Source: G965214625 sp965214625 (lineage in GTDB: Bacteria; Pseudomonadota; Gammaproteobacteria; Arenicellales; Poriferihabitantaceae). From it: a DNA stretch of 64,000 bases. Within the stretch, counting starts at the first letter, position 1. Every line of letters starts with the position of its first letter. Under the pieces are notes generated by a model that saw nothing but the letters and a program-made list of their open reading frames with translations, searched no databases and was not told the origin of the DNA. This document shows, piece after piece, positions 26,637 through 36,673 of this stretch. The stretch lies in contig OZ243962.1 of NCBI GenBank assembly GCA_965214625.1, positions 1,302,001 through 1,366,000 of the forward strand, in the 5' to 3' direction. A program made the position numbers and the translations under genes.

Positions 26637-27461
26637 ATGACTTGTATAATCCGCATGACCACTGCGGTTGTCAGCAGGCTGACTGCTCTGATGGCGGCGC
26701 TGGCCTGCGCCGTACAGGCAGCAGAGCTTCCGTCGGCCAGCCAGCTTGGCCAGCAGACAGGTGCGACTCCGCAGACAGTGCTGGTCTACGAACCCCACCT
26801 GACCCGAGACGGCGAGCAGGTTGAGGTGGCGTATGTCGGCTTCCCGGCAGTTGCCGTTCTCGAGCATCTTTCCGGAAAAGACTGGCAAAACCGGGGGGAC
26901 ACCGTCGTATTCCGTGCACTGGACGGCTATGTTGCCCACATCCCTGCCGACCGCTTTTTGCAGGACAGCGCCTACCTGGTCTTTGCCCGGCAAGACAATA
27001 CACCGTTCGCTGTTGACAATATCAGGCAGAATCAGGTGGATGTGCCACTCGGACCCTGGTATCTGGTGTGGGACAACATCACCAATCCTGCACTGCTCGC
27101 TGAAGGCGCGAGAAACTGGCCCTATCAGGTGGCCGAAATCGATCACATCACCTTATCGAATACCGCACTTGTGCCGCAAGGTCTCGATGCCCGTTTTCAT
27201 GAAGCCGTCACGCTGGTCCGCACCCACTGTCTCACCTGCCACAAGGTGAACGGTTTCGGCGGGGTCAAGTTTGAGGGCAATCTGGCGAAGATCGCCAAAC
27301 AGACCGACAAGACAGATTTCTTCCGTCTGCTGCTGACACCGGCTGCCACACGGCCCGGCGCAACGATGCCGCCATTGCCGGATCATCTGCCAGAATCGGA
27401 ACGACACCGTATCGCCCGAATCATGTTTGAGTATCTCCAAGTGGTGCCGGTTCTGCCGTAG
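26637..27461 (+). CDS. Periplasmic c-type cytochrome with a SUOX-like N-terminal domain
   Basis: A 274-residue exported protein. The signal peptide ends near AVQA/AELPS. The only haem site is CLTCHK near residue 205, with a possible distal Met in GATMPPLPDHL, typical of class I cytochrome c. The preceding part (FRALDGYVAHIPADRF, then GPWYLVWDNITNP) resembles the Moco-binding sulfite-oxidase fold but without the cofactor cysteine, so it may be a structural relic or a partner-binding domain. It probably moves electrons in the periplasm. Either ATG 26637 or ATG 26655 could be the start; the latter gives a neater signal peptide. Confidence 0.72.
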   Translation: MTCIIRMTTAVVSRLTALMAALACAVQAAELPSASQLGQQTGATPQTVLVYEPHLTRDGEQVEVAYVGFPAVAVLEHLSGKDWQNRGDTVVFRALDGYVAHIPADRFLQDSAYLVFARQDNTPFAVDNIRQNQVDVPLGPWYLVWDNITNPALLAEGARNWPYQVAEIDHITLSNTALVPQGLDARFHEAVTLVRTHCLTCHKVNGFGGVKFEGNLAKIAKQTDKTDFFRLLLTPAATRPGATMPPLPDHLPESERHRIARIMFEYLQVVPVLP

Positions 27462-27636
27462 GAATCGACAACCTCCGGGTGCGCTGCCCCCCTTAAGGGT
27501 AGTTCACACAGGACCCGTGCGACACCCTATGGATCAAGCCCTCAACCGAAGGAACAAAAGGCGAATCAGTCAATCCATACAAATTGCCGGTCCAACTGGG
27601 TTGGGGCACACAATCCGAGGGGCGCCGTCTCCATCC

Positions 27637-28149
27637 TTAAAGACGGAAATCACTTAATAAAGGCTCAAGTTCGGTCAGTGCCTTGCTATAAACCCCTTTC
27701 TTGAATGCAACAATCTGTTGGATTGGACTCCAATAATCCACCCAGCGCCATTGATCAAATTCCGGGCTCTCAGAGATGTCAAGTCTCACCGATGAGTCCA
27801 GCCCGATCAGCTTAAACAAAAACCAGCGCTGCTTTTGCCCCCTGAATTGTCGTGATCGTCTGAAATAGCGGGACTTGATGGCATAGGGAACGTCATAATA
27901 CATCCAGCCTGCCGTACTGCCCAGCAATTCAACATCCTTTGCCTGTAGACCGACTTCCTCGTACAGTTCCCGAAAGGCCGCTTCTTTTGCCGATTCCTCC
28001 GGTCCAATGCCTCCTTGTGGGAATTGCCAGCCGTCATGATTGATTCGTCTGGCCCAAAGTACTTGGGTTTGACTGTTGCAGACAACGATACCCACATTCT
28101 TACGGTACCCATCGCTGTCCAGTTTGTATGTTTCATCGGAATAATGCAT
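27637..28149 (-). CDS. rppH: RNA pyrophosphohydrolase
   Basis: A 170-residue Nudix enzyme that removes pyrophosphate from the 5' end of triphosphorylated mRNA and so starts decay. The Nudix box is complete: GGIGPEESAKEAAFRELYEE followed by VGL. DGYRKNVGIVVCN and WARRINHDGWQFPQGGI match RppH closely. A short N-terminal extension (MHYSDETYKL) precedes the usual DSDGYR start; no alternative start codon is nearer, so the ATG at 28149 is kept. It is convergent with the cytochrome gene. Confidence 0.93.
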   Translation of the reverse strand: MHYSDETYKLDSDGYRKNVGIVVCNSQTQVLWARRINHDGWQFPQGGIGPEESAKEAAFRELYEEVGLQAKDVELLGSTAGWMYYDVPYAIKSRYFRRSRQFRGQKQRWFLFKLIGLDSSVRLDISESPEFDQWRWVDYWSPIQQIVAFKKGVYSKALTELEPLLSDFRL

Positions 28150-28402
28150 CGCTTCATCCTATTGCCTGTCGCATCATATTACAAGACCGACCGTGCCGTC
28201 AGACATCGGTGTATCGACCGGTGACAGGTCAACGTGATCGCAACCCGGCCGGTCTCCTTTCACCGTGACCGGAATCACCCCCGTACAATCGATGTCCCTG
28301 CCGCAACATGGTGAGGGTCAGTGATGATCGAATCGACACCGGGGGAACCGGCCTGATTGTCGTGTGACCGCACCGTCCGGCGGTACCGACGGTGCATCGC
28401 TG

Positions 28403-29320
28403 TCAACTTCGATTGAGTGATTTTCGCTTGTTTGCACAATGTGCCCGGGCAAACTTCAGAAACTCAGTGATTGCTCGAAGTCGAAATTTTTGGCGCTGGT
28501 GTACGATAGTGAAAGGTCGTCTGATGGGTTTTTCCAGAGGAACCGCACACAATGAATTGAGCGCCAACTCCTTTTCCATTGTCGCGATGGATAAAATGGA
28601 AATACCCAGTTCATCGGCAACCGCATTCTTAATGGATTCCGGACTGCCAAATTCCATGATGATATCCAGATGACGGAGACCAAAGCCTTCATCTGAAAGG
28701 TAATTCTCCATGACTTCTCGGGTCCCGGAACCTTCTTCCCGACAGATGAACGGATATTGAATCAATTCCCCGATGCCGATGCGCTTGTTTATCGCCAGCT
28801 TGTGATTGACCGAACAGACAACGACCAGCTCGTCATTCCAGATCACATCGGTGATCAGATTCTTGTTATTGACCGGCCCTTCCACGATGCCGATGTCAAT
28901 CTGGTTGTTTTCCACCATCTGGATAATGCCATTGGTATTGGCCACATTTAACCGTACTTTCACATGCGGGAAACAAGCCTGGTAGCTGCCGATGACGCCT
29001 GGAATAAAATACTCTCCGATCGTCGTACTGGCACCGACAATCAAGGGACCCTGGACATCGCCTGTCATCGTCCTGACTTCATTGTCCATCTCGCCGTACA
29101 GCAACAGAATATCATCGGCATAACGTTTCACCAGCTCGCCCGCCTCAGTGAGGGTGATTCGGTTATGGGTACGATCAAACAGCCGGGTATTGAAATAATC
29201 TTCAAGTTGTTTGATTTGAAACGTCACCGCCGGTTGCGTCATATGTAACGATTCCGCCGCTTTGGTAAAACTCAACAGTCGGGCGACCGTTGCAAAAACT
29301 TGTAATCGTCTATCCGCCAC
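28403..29320 (-). CDS. LysR-family transcriptional regulator
   Basis: A 305-residue regulator. The N-terminal winged helix reads LLSFTKAAESLHMTQPAVTF followed by QIKQLEDYFNTRLFDR, typical of LysR proteins. The C-terminal part forms the two-lobe effector domain, with VGASTTIGEYFIPGVIGSY as its first strand and helix. The branch resembles CysB/CbbR-like regulators with a sulfur or carbon theme, but the inducer is unknown. The start is GTG at 29320. No divergent target gene is adjacent: 540 gene-free bases separate it from yccA, and rppH lies downstream. Confidence 0.87.
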   Translation of the reverse strand: MADRRLQVFATVARLLSFTKAAESLHMTQPAVTFQIKQLEDYFNTRLFDRTHNRITLTEAGELVKRYADDILLLYGEMDNEVRTMTGDVQGPLIVGASTTIGEYFIPGVIGSYQACFPHVKVRLNVANTNGIIQMVENNQIDIGIVEGPVNNKNLITDVIWNDELVVVCSVNHKLAINKRIGIGELIQYPFICREEGSGTREVMENYLSDEGFGLRHLDIIMEFGSPESIKNAVADELGISILSIATMEKELALNSLCAVPLEKPIRRPFTIVHQRQKFRLRAITEFLKFARAHCANKRKSLNRS

Positions 29321-29756
29321 AGTGCCAATTCATACTGAGTGATATTGATGAAATAACAGGCTTGAATTTCGCTTTGCCCAAATTCACGGATTCATGATCG
29401 TCGGTGAACTGCGCGTGCCGACGACACCTTCAGGTGGCCTGTTTTGTGATTGAACCCATTGGAACAGGTATTACAGCAGCTTGTCAAATTCAGTCCCCGA
29501 ACATGCTTCCTGATCACGGCTGCACGGTTGCAAATGAGGGCTTGAGGCCGGGAGTCAGGCAGTCGTGTTGCAACGATCATCGGTCCGATATGCCTCCCGG
29601 GGCACGAATCAAAACCACTCATCGGCTTCAATGCCCCGGTCAGCCCCTCGTCCCCGCAAGACAGCAAATGTTTCATCGGTGTCTGGTTCTGGGCCAGTCA
29701 TTCGTGAAAGTCGGCCGGTTTGGCCAGCTGTTTTAAAGCGAAACAACGCTTGAATT
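29321..29756. other. Gene-free stretch upstream of the LysR gene
   Basis: About 440 bases with only short frames that match nothing I know. It should hold the lysR promoter and its operator. A T-N11-A type site (ATAC-N-GTAT like) was not found by eye. Confidence 0.4.
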
Positions 29757-29784
29757 TTGTATTTTTGACTACAAGTACTATAAA
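29757..29784 (+). promoter_or_regulatory. Probable yccA promoter
   Basis: TTGTAT (29757-29762) and TATAAA (29779-29784) are spaced by 16 bases. The yccA start is 75 bases downstream and has a good ribosome site, TGAGGA, about 10 bases before the ATG. Confidence 0.45.
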
Positions 29785-29859
29785 ATCCGGGTATTGTTGG
29801 TCAATACTTCGGTATGATATGACCATGAAGATATTGGTAAAGCTTGAGGAAAATTCAAA

Positions 29860-30531
29860 ATGGCGAGATTAGATACAGCGGTTGCAAGGCCAACCACGGG
29901 TAGCATAGAGATCAACAAGGTATTGAGAAATACCTATTTGTTGCTGTCACTGACCCTGTTGTTCAGTGCGCTGACAGCCGGTACCGCGATGGTGATGAAC
30001 TTTCCGCCCATGGGGATGATCATTACACTGGTGGGCTATTTTGGCCTGCTGTTCCTGACCAGCAAGTTTCGAAATTCGGTGCTGGGGCTGGTCTTTGTTT
30101 TTGCACTGACCGGGTTTATGGGACTCACACTGGGCCCGATTCTCAATTTGTATCTCACTGCCTTCAGTAACGGCGGACAAATCGTAATGACCGCCCTGGG
30201 CGGTACCGGCCTCATCTTTGTCGGATTATCCGGTTATGTCCTGGTGACCAGAAAAGACTTCAGTTTCATTGGCGGCATGTTGATAGCGGGTATTTTAGTG
30301 GCCTTTTTGGCTGGAATCGGTGCCGCTATTTTTGCCCTTCCCGGCCTGTCTTTGGCCGTATCAGCCATGTTCATACTGCTGATGTCCGGATTGATCCTGT
30401 TTGAAACCAGCAATATCATACACGGCGGCGAGACAAACTACATCACGGCCACAGTGACATTGTATGTCTCCATTTACAACCTGTTCCTCAGCCTGCTCAG
30501 TATTCTCGGTATTTTCGGTGGTGACGACTAA
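29860..30531 (+). CDS. yccA: Bax inhibitor-1 family protein YccA
   Basis: A 223-residue membrane protein with seven helices. NKVLRNTYLLLSLTLLFSAL opens the first helix, and the conserved LILFETSNIIHGGETNYI near the C-terminus contains the acidic residues of the TMBIM pH-sensing pair. In E. coli YccA binds and restrains the FtsH protease. TGAGGA before the ATG and an intrinsic terminator after the stop mark it as a single-gene transcript. Confidence 0.92.
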   Translation: MARLDTAVARPTTGSIEINKVLRNTYLLLSLTLLFSALTAGTAMVMNFPPMGMIITLVGYFGLLFLTSKFRNSVLGLVFVFALTGFMGLTLGPILNLYLTAFSNGGQIVMTALGGTGLIFVGLSGYVLVTRKDFSFIGGMLIAGILVAFLAGIGAAIFALPGLSLAVSAMFILLMSGLILFETSNIIHGGETNYITATVTLYVSIYNLFLSLLSILGIFGGDD

Positions 30532-30562
30532 GACCGGATCACTGTTCACGGTGTCGTGTTCC

Positions 30563-30591
30563 AAAGCCCCGTCTTGACGGGGCTTTTTTTT
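30563..30591 (+). terminator. Intrinsic terminator of yccA
   Basis: A 9-bp stem, AAAGCCCCG at 30563-30571 and CGGGGCTTT at 30578-30586, with a 6-base loop, runs into a T8 tract ending at 30591. This is a textbook Rho-independent terminator 31 bases after the stop. Confidence 0.93.
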
Positions 30592-30941
30592 AGGCCTCAA
30601 CATTCACGGGATGCGGTAGTCGACTGATCCCTTATTGCTGATCCCGCCCCACCGAGGGACGGTCAGTGGATCAATGCCAAACGCACCTCATTCCCCCAGA
30701 TCCGACCCCAATGCCGGTAGCGGTGACAGCCCCTCCATAACTGGTGAATAAAATGAAAAAAGGCAACCACCCAATCGGTCGACGGGCAAGAGAACGGCCG
30801 GGTTTGTCATACCCGCCGTATCATCGATCGGGCTTCCACAATTCGTGCCCTGACTGCCGATAGGGCACGTTGTTTCGGTTGTGCGTTCCCGTGGTTTCCC
30901 GCGAACCTGCTATACTGAACGATCACCAACATTCGTTTGAT

Positions 30942-31754
30942 ATGCGTATTGCCGTCATTCAGACAAACTCCAGCGATGAGATCGATCATAATCTGGAGCA
31001 AACCTCGGTCTATATTCAGTCTGCCGCGGACCAGGGCGCAAAAATGGTTTTTTTGCCTGAATGCTTCGCCTTGATGCAGCGCCATCGATCACAGCTTGGA
31101 CAGCTGGCCGAAGAGGCCGGGAAAGGGAAAATCCAGTCTTTTTTATCGGTGATGGCCGCCCAATATGGTCTCTGGCTCTTTGCGGGCAGTGTGCCGTTAA
31201 AGACAGACACCGCTGAACGAATAACCAATACCTTGCTGGTCTTCGACAGCCAGGGACATCGGGTGGCGCGCTATGACAAGATACACCTGTTTGATGTCGT
31301 CCTTTGTGAGGATGAAAAATACCTTGAGTCCGCGTACACCCAATCCGGCTCGTCGGTTGAGGTGGTGGACACCCCGGGCGGCAAGGTGGGACTCAGTATC
31401 TGCTATGATCTGCGGTTCCCGGAACTGTATCGTCAACTTTGTGATAAAGGGGCTGAACTGCTGATTGTTCCGTCAGCGTTCGCCCAGACCACAGGTCGGT
31501 TTCACTGGCTGCCACTCCTGACTGCCCGTGCGATCGAGAATGCCTGTTATGTCATCGCGGCGGCGCAGGTCGGCATTCACCCAAGCGGCAGAAGAACGTT
31601 CGGGCACTCCGTGGTCATCGATCCCTGGGGAGAGGTTCTCGCCAACAAAGAAACGGATTGTGGCGTATTGCTTGCCGATATTGATCTCTCCAGACTCCAT
31701 CAAATCAGACGTCAATTCCCAAGTCTGCAACATCGCCGGATTGGTTTTTGTTAA
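30942..31754 (+). CDS. Nit2-type omega-amidase (carbon-nitrogen hydrolase)
   Basis: A 270-residue nitrilase-superfamily enzyme. The Glu-Lys-Cys triad appears as FLPECFAL, RYDKIHLFDV and SICYDLRFPELY. This branch (Nit1/Nit2, YafV-like) hydrolyses alpha-ketoglutaramate, alpha-ketosuccinamate or deaminated glutathione. The ATG at 30942 gives MRIAVIQTNSS, the normal start; the frame is open from 30870, but those residues match nothing. It heads a nit2-tldD-pmbA unit, with tldD 50 bases on, an order common in gammaproteobacteria. Confidence 0.9.
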   Translation: MRIAVIQTNSSDEIDHNLEQTSVYIQSAADQGAKMVFLPECFALMQRHRSQLGQLAEEAGKGKIQSFLSVMAAQYGLWLFAGSVPLKTDTAERITNTLLVFDSQGHRVARYDKIHLFDVVLCEDEKYLESAYTQSGSSVEVVDTPGGKVGLSICYDLRFPELYRQLCDKGAELLIVPSAFAQTTGRFHWLPLLTARAIENACYVIAAAQVGIHPSGRRTFGHSVVIDPWGEVLANKETDCGVLLADIDLSRLHQIRRQFPSLQHRRIGFC

Positions 31755-31804
31755 ATCAGCACCATTGGTATAGAACTTACGCAAATCAGGACATCCAAAC
31801 AAAC

Positions 31805-33253
31805 ATGTCAGATCACCTACAGATGGCGACACAGCTTTTGCTGGAGCCGACCGGGCTGGAACAACAGCAGATCAATCGTACGCTCGGTTTGCTGATGGGG
31901 CCGCAGATTGATTACGCCGACCTGTATTTCCAATACTCAAGACATGAATCCTGGGAACTCGATGAAGGCACCGTCAAATCGGGAAGCTTCGGCATCGATC
32001 AGGGCGTTGGTGTCCGGGCGGTCAGTGGCGAAAAAACAGGCTTTGCCTATTCAGACGAACTCCTGCTGTCCGCATTGACCGATGCCGCTTCGGCCGCCAG
32101 AGCCATCGCCAGGCAGGGCACACAGGTCGGCCCGGTTGCGATACCCGGACGGGGACAGGAGATTGCCCGATACTACCCGCCGGTCGACCCGCTGGGCTCA
32201 CTCGAAGATGATCGAAAGGTCGCGATGATCAAAGAGGTCGAACAGGTCGCCCGGGCACTGGACAACCGGGTCTCACAGGTGAAGGTCAGTTTGGCCGGGG
32301 TGCAGGATGTCATACTGGTTGTGAGATCCGATGGACTGATGGCGGCAGACGTCAGGCCTTTGGTCCGACTGAATGTCAGTGTGCTTGTCGACCACAATGG
32401 CCGTCGGGAACAGGGCTCGGCCGGCGGCGGCGGGCGATTTGACTATCACTACTTTCTCAACGAGAAAAAAACACATCACTATGCACAAGAGGCGGTGAGA
32501 CAGGCGCTGGTCAATCTGGAATCTGAAGACGCTCCGGCCGGTGAAATGAACGTGGTACTGGGACCGGGTTGGCCCGGCATCCTGTTACACGAGGCCATTG
32601 GGCATGGATTGGAGGGGGATTTCAACCGCAAGGGAACATCGGCATTTAGCGGCAGAATGGGTGACCGGGTTGCCTCGCCGTTGTGCACGGTGCTGGATGA
32701 TGGAACCCTTCCGGATCGCCGGGGTTCCCTGTCCATTGATGATGAAGGGACACCGACACAAAAAACCGTCTTGATCGAAAACGGGATATTGAAAGGGTAC
32801 ATGCAAGATCAGATGAATGCGCGCTTGATGGGCATGGCCCCGACCGGGAATGGCCGGCGGGAATCCTTCTCGCATCTCCCGATGCCGAGGATGACGAACA
32901 CCTATATGCTGTCCGGGACGCACCACCCTGAAGAAATCATACAGTCAATCGACAAGGGGTTGTATGCGGTTAATTTCGGGGGTGGGCAGGTTGACATCAC
33001 CTCCGGCAAATTCGTGTTTAGCGCATCCGAAGCCTACCGCATAGAGAAAGGGAAAGTGACCTGTCCCGTCAAGGGCGCTACGCTCATCGGCAACGGACCG
33101 GACGTGTTGACGCGGGTTTCCATGCTGGGCAACGACATGATGCTCGATAGCGGCGTCGGCATTTGTGGCAAGGATGGACAAAGCGTTCCGGTGGGGGTCG
33201 GTCAGCCGACAATGAAGGTGGACGGACTGACGGTGGGAGGAGTCACGGTATGA
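31805..33253 (+). CDS. tldD: Metalloprotease TldD
   Basis: A 482-residue zinc protease subunit that with PmbA (TldE) digests unfolded peptides and matures peptides such as microcin B17 in E. coli. The HExxxH site is HEAIGH. SGSFGIDQGVGVRAVSGEKT near residue 55 and the later GRRESFSHLPMPRMTNTYM match the family. The ATG at 31805 gives MSDHLQMA, and the length is that of E. coli TldD (481). Its stop overlaps the pmbA start as ATGA. Confidence 0.95.
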   Translation: MSDHLQMATQLLLEPTGLEQQQINRTLGLLMGPQIDYADLYFQYSRHESWELDEGTVKSGSFGIDQGVGVRAVSGEKTGFAYSDELLLSALTDAASAARAIARQGTQVGPVAIPGRGQEIARYYPPVDPLGSLEDDRKVAMIKEVEQVARALDNRVSQVKVSLAGVQDVILVVRSDGLMAADVRPLVRLNVSVLVDHNGRREQGSAGGGGRFDYHYFLNEKKTHHYAQEAVRQALVNLESEDAPAGEMNVVLGPGWPGILLHEAIGHGLEGDFNRKGTSAFSGRMGDRVASPLCTVLDDGTLPDRRGSLSIDDEGTPTQKTVLIENGILKGYMQDQMNARLMGMAPTGNGRRESFSHLPMPRMTNTYMLSGTHHPEEIIQSIDKGLYAVNFGGGQVDITSGKFVFSASEAYRIEKGKVTCPVKGATLIGNGPDVLTRVSMLGNDMMLDSGVGICGKDGQSVPVGVGQPTMKVDGLTVGGVTV

Positions 33254-34602
33254 CAAGCCAGTGGAACCCGCAACCCAAGGATGAGCTCGATCAGAGAATT
33301 CTGGAAGCCGCCGACCTGGCGCTTTGTACCGCCGTAAAGAAGGGGGCATCGATGTCAGAAGTCACCATCGGACAGGGCCAGGGCATGTCCGTGACAGTGC
33401 GCCACGGAGAAGTGGAAACGGTCGAACACAATCGCGACAAAAGTCTCGGCATCACCGTCTATTTCGGTCACCGTTGCGGCAGTGCGTCAACAACGGATTT
33501 TTCCGAAAAGGCCATCGAGTCCAGTGTGCAGTCTGCCTGTAATATTGCCAGGCAGACAGAGGAAGACGAATACAACGGACTGGCGGAGATGCCCTTGCTG
33601 GCCACCGAATTTCCTGATCTGAAACTGTGCCATGACTGGAATATCGGGCCCGGTGATGCGATTGATATCGCGAAACAATGCGAAACGGCGGCCTTGTCCT
33701 CGGATGATCGAATCACCAATACCGAAGGGGCCACCGTCTCCAGTCATACCGGGGTCGACCTATACGGAAATACAAACGGTTTCAGGGGCTTTTCCCATCG
33801 CAGTCGGCACAGTATCAGTTGCTCCGTCATTGCCGGGCAGGGACCGGCAATGCAGCGGGATTACTGGTATGACTCGCGAAGAGATCCGAGTGAGCTGGCC
33901 TCGCCAGAGGCAATCGGTATCGAAACCAGCCGGCGGACCGTGCGGCGTCTGGGTGCAAGAAAAATCAAGACGGGGGTCAGCCCGGTTATTTTTGATCCCG
34001 CATCCGCTGCCAGTTTGCTGTCGCACCTGGTGACCGCCATCAGTGGCGCCAGTCTCTATCGCAAAGCCAGTTTCCTGCTGGATAAAATAGATCAGGCTAT
34101 TTTCCCGTCGGATATCCGCATACATGAACAGCCTCATCTGCCCAAGGCCGCCGGCAGTACCGTGTTCGACACCGAAGGCGTGGCCACCACCGCAAGGAAT
34201 ATTGTTCATCGGGGGATACTTGAGGGATATGTCCTAAATTCCTATGGCGCCCGCAAACTGGGATTACAAACAACAGCCAATGCAGGCGGCGTCCATAATC
34301 TGACCATTGACAGTACCGGCGGTGATTTCAACGAGATGCTGCGCACGATGGGCCGCGGTCTGGTGGTCACGGAGTTAATCGGTTTTGGCGTGAATACGGT
34401 CACCGGCGATTACTCCCGCGGTGCCTTTGGCTTTTGGGTGGAAGACGGTGCCATTCAGTATCCGGTTCAGGAGTTTACGATTGCCGGCAATCTCATCGAT
34501 ATCTTCAAGGGATTTGAGCGGGTGGGCAGCGACGTTGATGAAAGACAAAATCTGAGAACGGGGTCGATACTGGTCGATCGAATGACGATTGCCGGGCAGT
34601 AG
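33250..34602 (+). CDS. pmbA: TldD partner PmbA (TldE)
   Basis: A 450-residue partner of TldD; the two form a heterodimer in which PmbA lacks the zinc site. Family blocks are VTVRHGEVETVEHNRDKSLG near the start and DYSRGAFGFWVEDGAIQYPV near the end. The ATG at 33250 overlaps the tldD stop (33251-33253), showing translational coupling. The frame is open to 33163 but that part lies inside tldD. Confidence 0.95.
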   Translation: MTSQWNPQPKDELDQRILEAADLALCTAVKKGASMSEVTIGQGQGMSVTVRHGEVETVEHNRDKSLGITVYFGHRCGSASTTDFSEKAIESSVQSACNIARQTEEDEYNGLAEMPLLATEFPDLKLCHDWNIGPGDAIDIAKQCETAALSSDDRITNTEGATVSSHTGVDLYGNTNGFRGFSHRSRHSISCSVIAGQGPAMQRDYWYDSRRDPSELASPEAIGIETSRRTVRRLGARKIKTGVSPVIFDPASAASLLSHLVTAISGASLYRKASFLLDKIDQAIFPSDIRIHEQPHLPKAAGSTVFDTEGVATTARNIVHRGILEGYVLNSYGARKLGLQTTANAGGVHNLTIDSTGGDFNEMLRTMGRGLVVTELIGFGVNTVTGDYSRGAFGFWVEDGAIQYPVQEFTIAGNLIDIFKGFERVGSDVDERQNLRTGSILVDRMTIAGQ

Positions 34603-34939
34603 ACAAAATGACCTGTTGGGTACCGGTTACTTGGGGTCGGTCTATAGTTTCCAGTCACAATCCCCTTGTTTTTTGATTGATCCGGAAAATCACCGGGATA
34701 GGTCATTCATCCCCTATCCGGAAAATTCAGCCTCCCGAAATCCCTTTGAAACCGCACTTCAAATTGAAAAACCGCGGTTGCATCTACGACGATACTTGGT
34801 CCGGGTCCCGATCCAGGGACTAAGTTGGGACTAAGTTAAAAGCCTGCAGAAAAATGCTGACTTGTGCTAGCCTCTTTCGATCCGCCCCAAAGCGAATCAT
34901 GTGTTATTTGGTCGGCATGATGGGTGTCTCGGGTCACCA
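34603..34939. other. 337-base convergent gap between pmbA and prfC
   Basis: No gene is supported. A tandem pair of the 11-base unit GGGACTAAGTT lies at 34816-34826 and 34827-34837. No hairpin with a T-run is obvious for either convergent transcript. Confidence 0.5.
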
Positions 34940-36520
34940 CTAAAATTCCCGGGTCGCACGAAAGGTGACCTCGGGCCAACGCGCCATGACCAATTGTAAA
35001 TTGGCACGATTCGGGGCAAGGTAGGTTAATGCCCCCATTCCGTCCAAGGCGAGGTACTGCTCGTTCCTTTTTCGAAAATCGCCTTCCATTTTGGGATCTG
35101 GGAACCCAACCCATCGTGCGGTCGCAACCGCAACGGCTTCAAATGAACAGTCCACCTTATATTCGGTTTTCAAACGATGTGCCACCACATCAAACTGCAG
35201 CAAACCGACGGCACCGAGAATCAGATCATTGCTCATCAGTGGTCGAAACACCTGCGTTGCACCCTCTTCACTCAATTGAATCAATCCCTTTTGCAATGCC
35301 TTGGCGCGCAGCGGATCCCCAAGGCGGACCCGTCGGAACAACTCGGGGGCGAAATTCGGAATACCGGTAAACTTCAGCGATTCACCTTCGGTGAAAGTGT
35401 CACCGATTTGAATGGTCCCATGATTATGGAGGCCCAGTATATCGCCTGCAAAGGCCTCCTCCGTGTTTCCCCGCTTCGAGGCCATGAAAGTATGCGCATT
35501 GCGCACAATGATTGTTTTTTCATTGCGCACATGCCGTATTTTGGCTTGTTTTTCGAACCGTCCCGATGTGATGCGCAAAAAGGCGATGCGATCATGATGG
35601 TCCGGGTCCATATTGGCCTGAATCTTGAACACAAATCCGCTGAATGTCGCTTCCTGTGCGTTGACTGACCGCGTTTCCGTCTGCCTGGGTTGTGGTGGCG
35701 GCGCATATTCGACGAATTGATCCATCAATTCGTTCGTTCCCAGCCGGTTGAGCGCGGAACCAAAAAAAACCGGCGTGAGTTCACCATCAAGATACGCCTG
35801 CCTGTCAAACGCGTGGCTGGCACCTTGCACCAGTTCTATTTCCTCGCGAAGCTGTTCGGCCAATTCCCCGATACACCGATCAAGCTCCACATTATCCAGG
35901 CCCTGAATGAATCGGTCGGCCGTGGCTCCGTTTCGTCCCGCGAACAGACAAATCCTGTCGTCATACAGGCGGTAGAGACCGAAAAACCGCTTTCCGATCC
36001 CGATCGGCCAGGTCAGCGGAGCACAATTTATTTTCAGCACCGACTCCACTTCATCCAGAATGTCCACGGGGTCTCTTCCCTCCCGGTCCATTTTATTGAC
36101 AAACGTCATGATGGGCGTCTGTCTCAATCGACAGACATTCATCAGTTTTATTGTTCTTTCCTCGACACCCTTGGCAATATCAATCACCATCAGCGCCGAA
36201 TCGACTGCAGTCAGGGTACGATAGGTATCTTCAGAGAAATCCGCATGACCCGGGGTATCCAACAGATTCACGATGCGCTCCTTATAGGGAAACTGCATCA
36301 CGGACGAGGTCACCGATATCCCTCTTTGTTTTTCCAGCTCCATCCAGTCTGATGTCGCATAGCGATCACTCTTGCGCGCTTTCACCGTGCCTGCGAGCTG
36401 AATCGCGCCGCCGTATTGCAGCAATCGCTCAGTCAGTGTCGTCTTCCCGGCATCCGGGTGGGAGATGATTGCAAACGTGCGTCTCTTATTGATTTCATTG
36501 GATAAATTACTGTCTGACAA
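34940..36520 (-). CDS. prfC: Peptide chain release factor 3
   Basis: A 526-residue translational GTPase that recycles RF1 and RF2 from the ribosome. The G motifs are SHPDAGKTTL (P-loop), DTPGHADFSEDT (G3) and FVNKMDREGRD (G4). Length and the C-terminal TYLAPNRANLQLVMARWPEV match RF3. The start is TTG at 36520: AGAGGA stands about 7 bases ahead, and no ATG is available before the conserved KRRTFAIISH. It is convergent with pmbA and stands alone. Confidence 0.95.
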   Translation of the reverse strand: MSDSNLSNEINKRRTFAIISHPDAGKTTLTERLLQYGGAIQLAGTVKARKSDRYATSDWMELEKQRGISVTSSVMQFPYKERIVNLLDTPGHADFSEDTYRTLTAVDSALMVIDIAKGVEERTIKLMNVCRLRQTPIMTFVNKMDREGRDPVDILDEVESVLKINCAPLTWPIGIGKRFFGLYRLYDDRICLFAGRNGATADRFIQGLDNVELDRCIGELAEQLREEIELVQGASHAFDRQAYLDGELTPVFFGSALNRLGTNELMDQFVEYAPPPQPRQTETRSVNAQEATFSGFVFKIQANMDPDHHDRIAFLRITSGRFEKQAKIRHVRNEKTIIVRNAHTFMASKRGNTEEAFAGDILGLHNHGTIQIGDTFTEGESLKFTGIPNFAPELFRRVRLGDPLRAKALQKGLIQLSEEGATQVFRPLMSNDLILGAVGLLQFDVVAHRLKTEYKVDCSFEAVAVATARWVGFPDPKMEGDFRKRNEQYLALDGMGALTYLAPNRANLQLVMARWPEVTFRATREF

Positions 36521-36673
36521 ACTCTATTCCTCTGTAATGGATACGCTGATATGTACACATCTGTATGTCTACTCTCATCTCGGCTTATCAGCTACAAATA
36601 ACCGCCTATTTTAGCGCTGACTACCATCCTCTTACAGTGAAAGTGAATTCAGCTTTCTTAATGATAATGCAAC

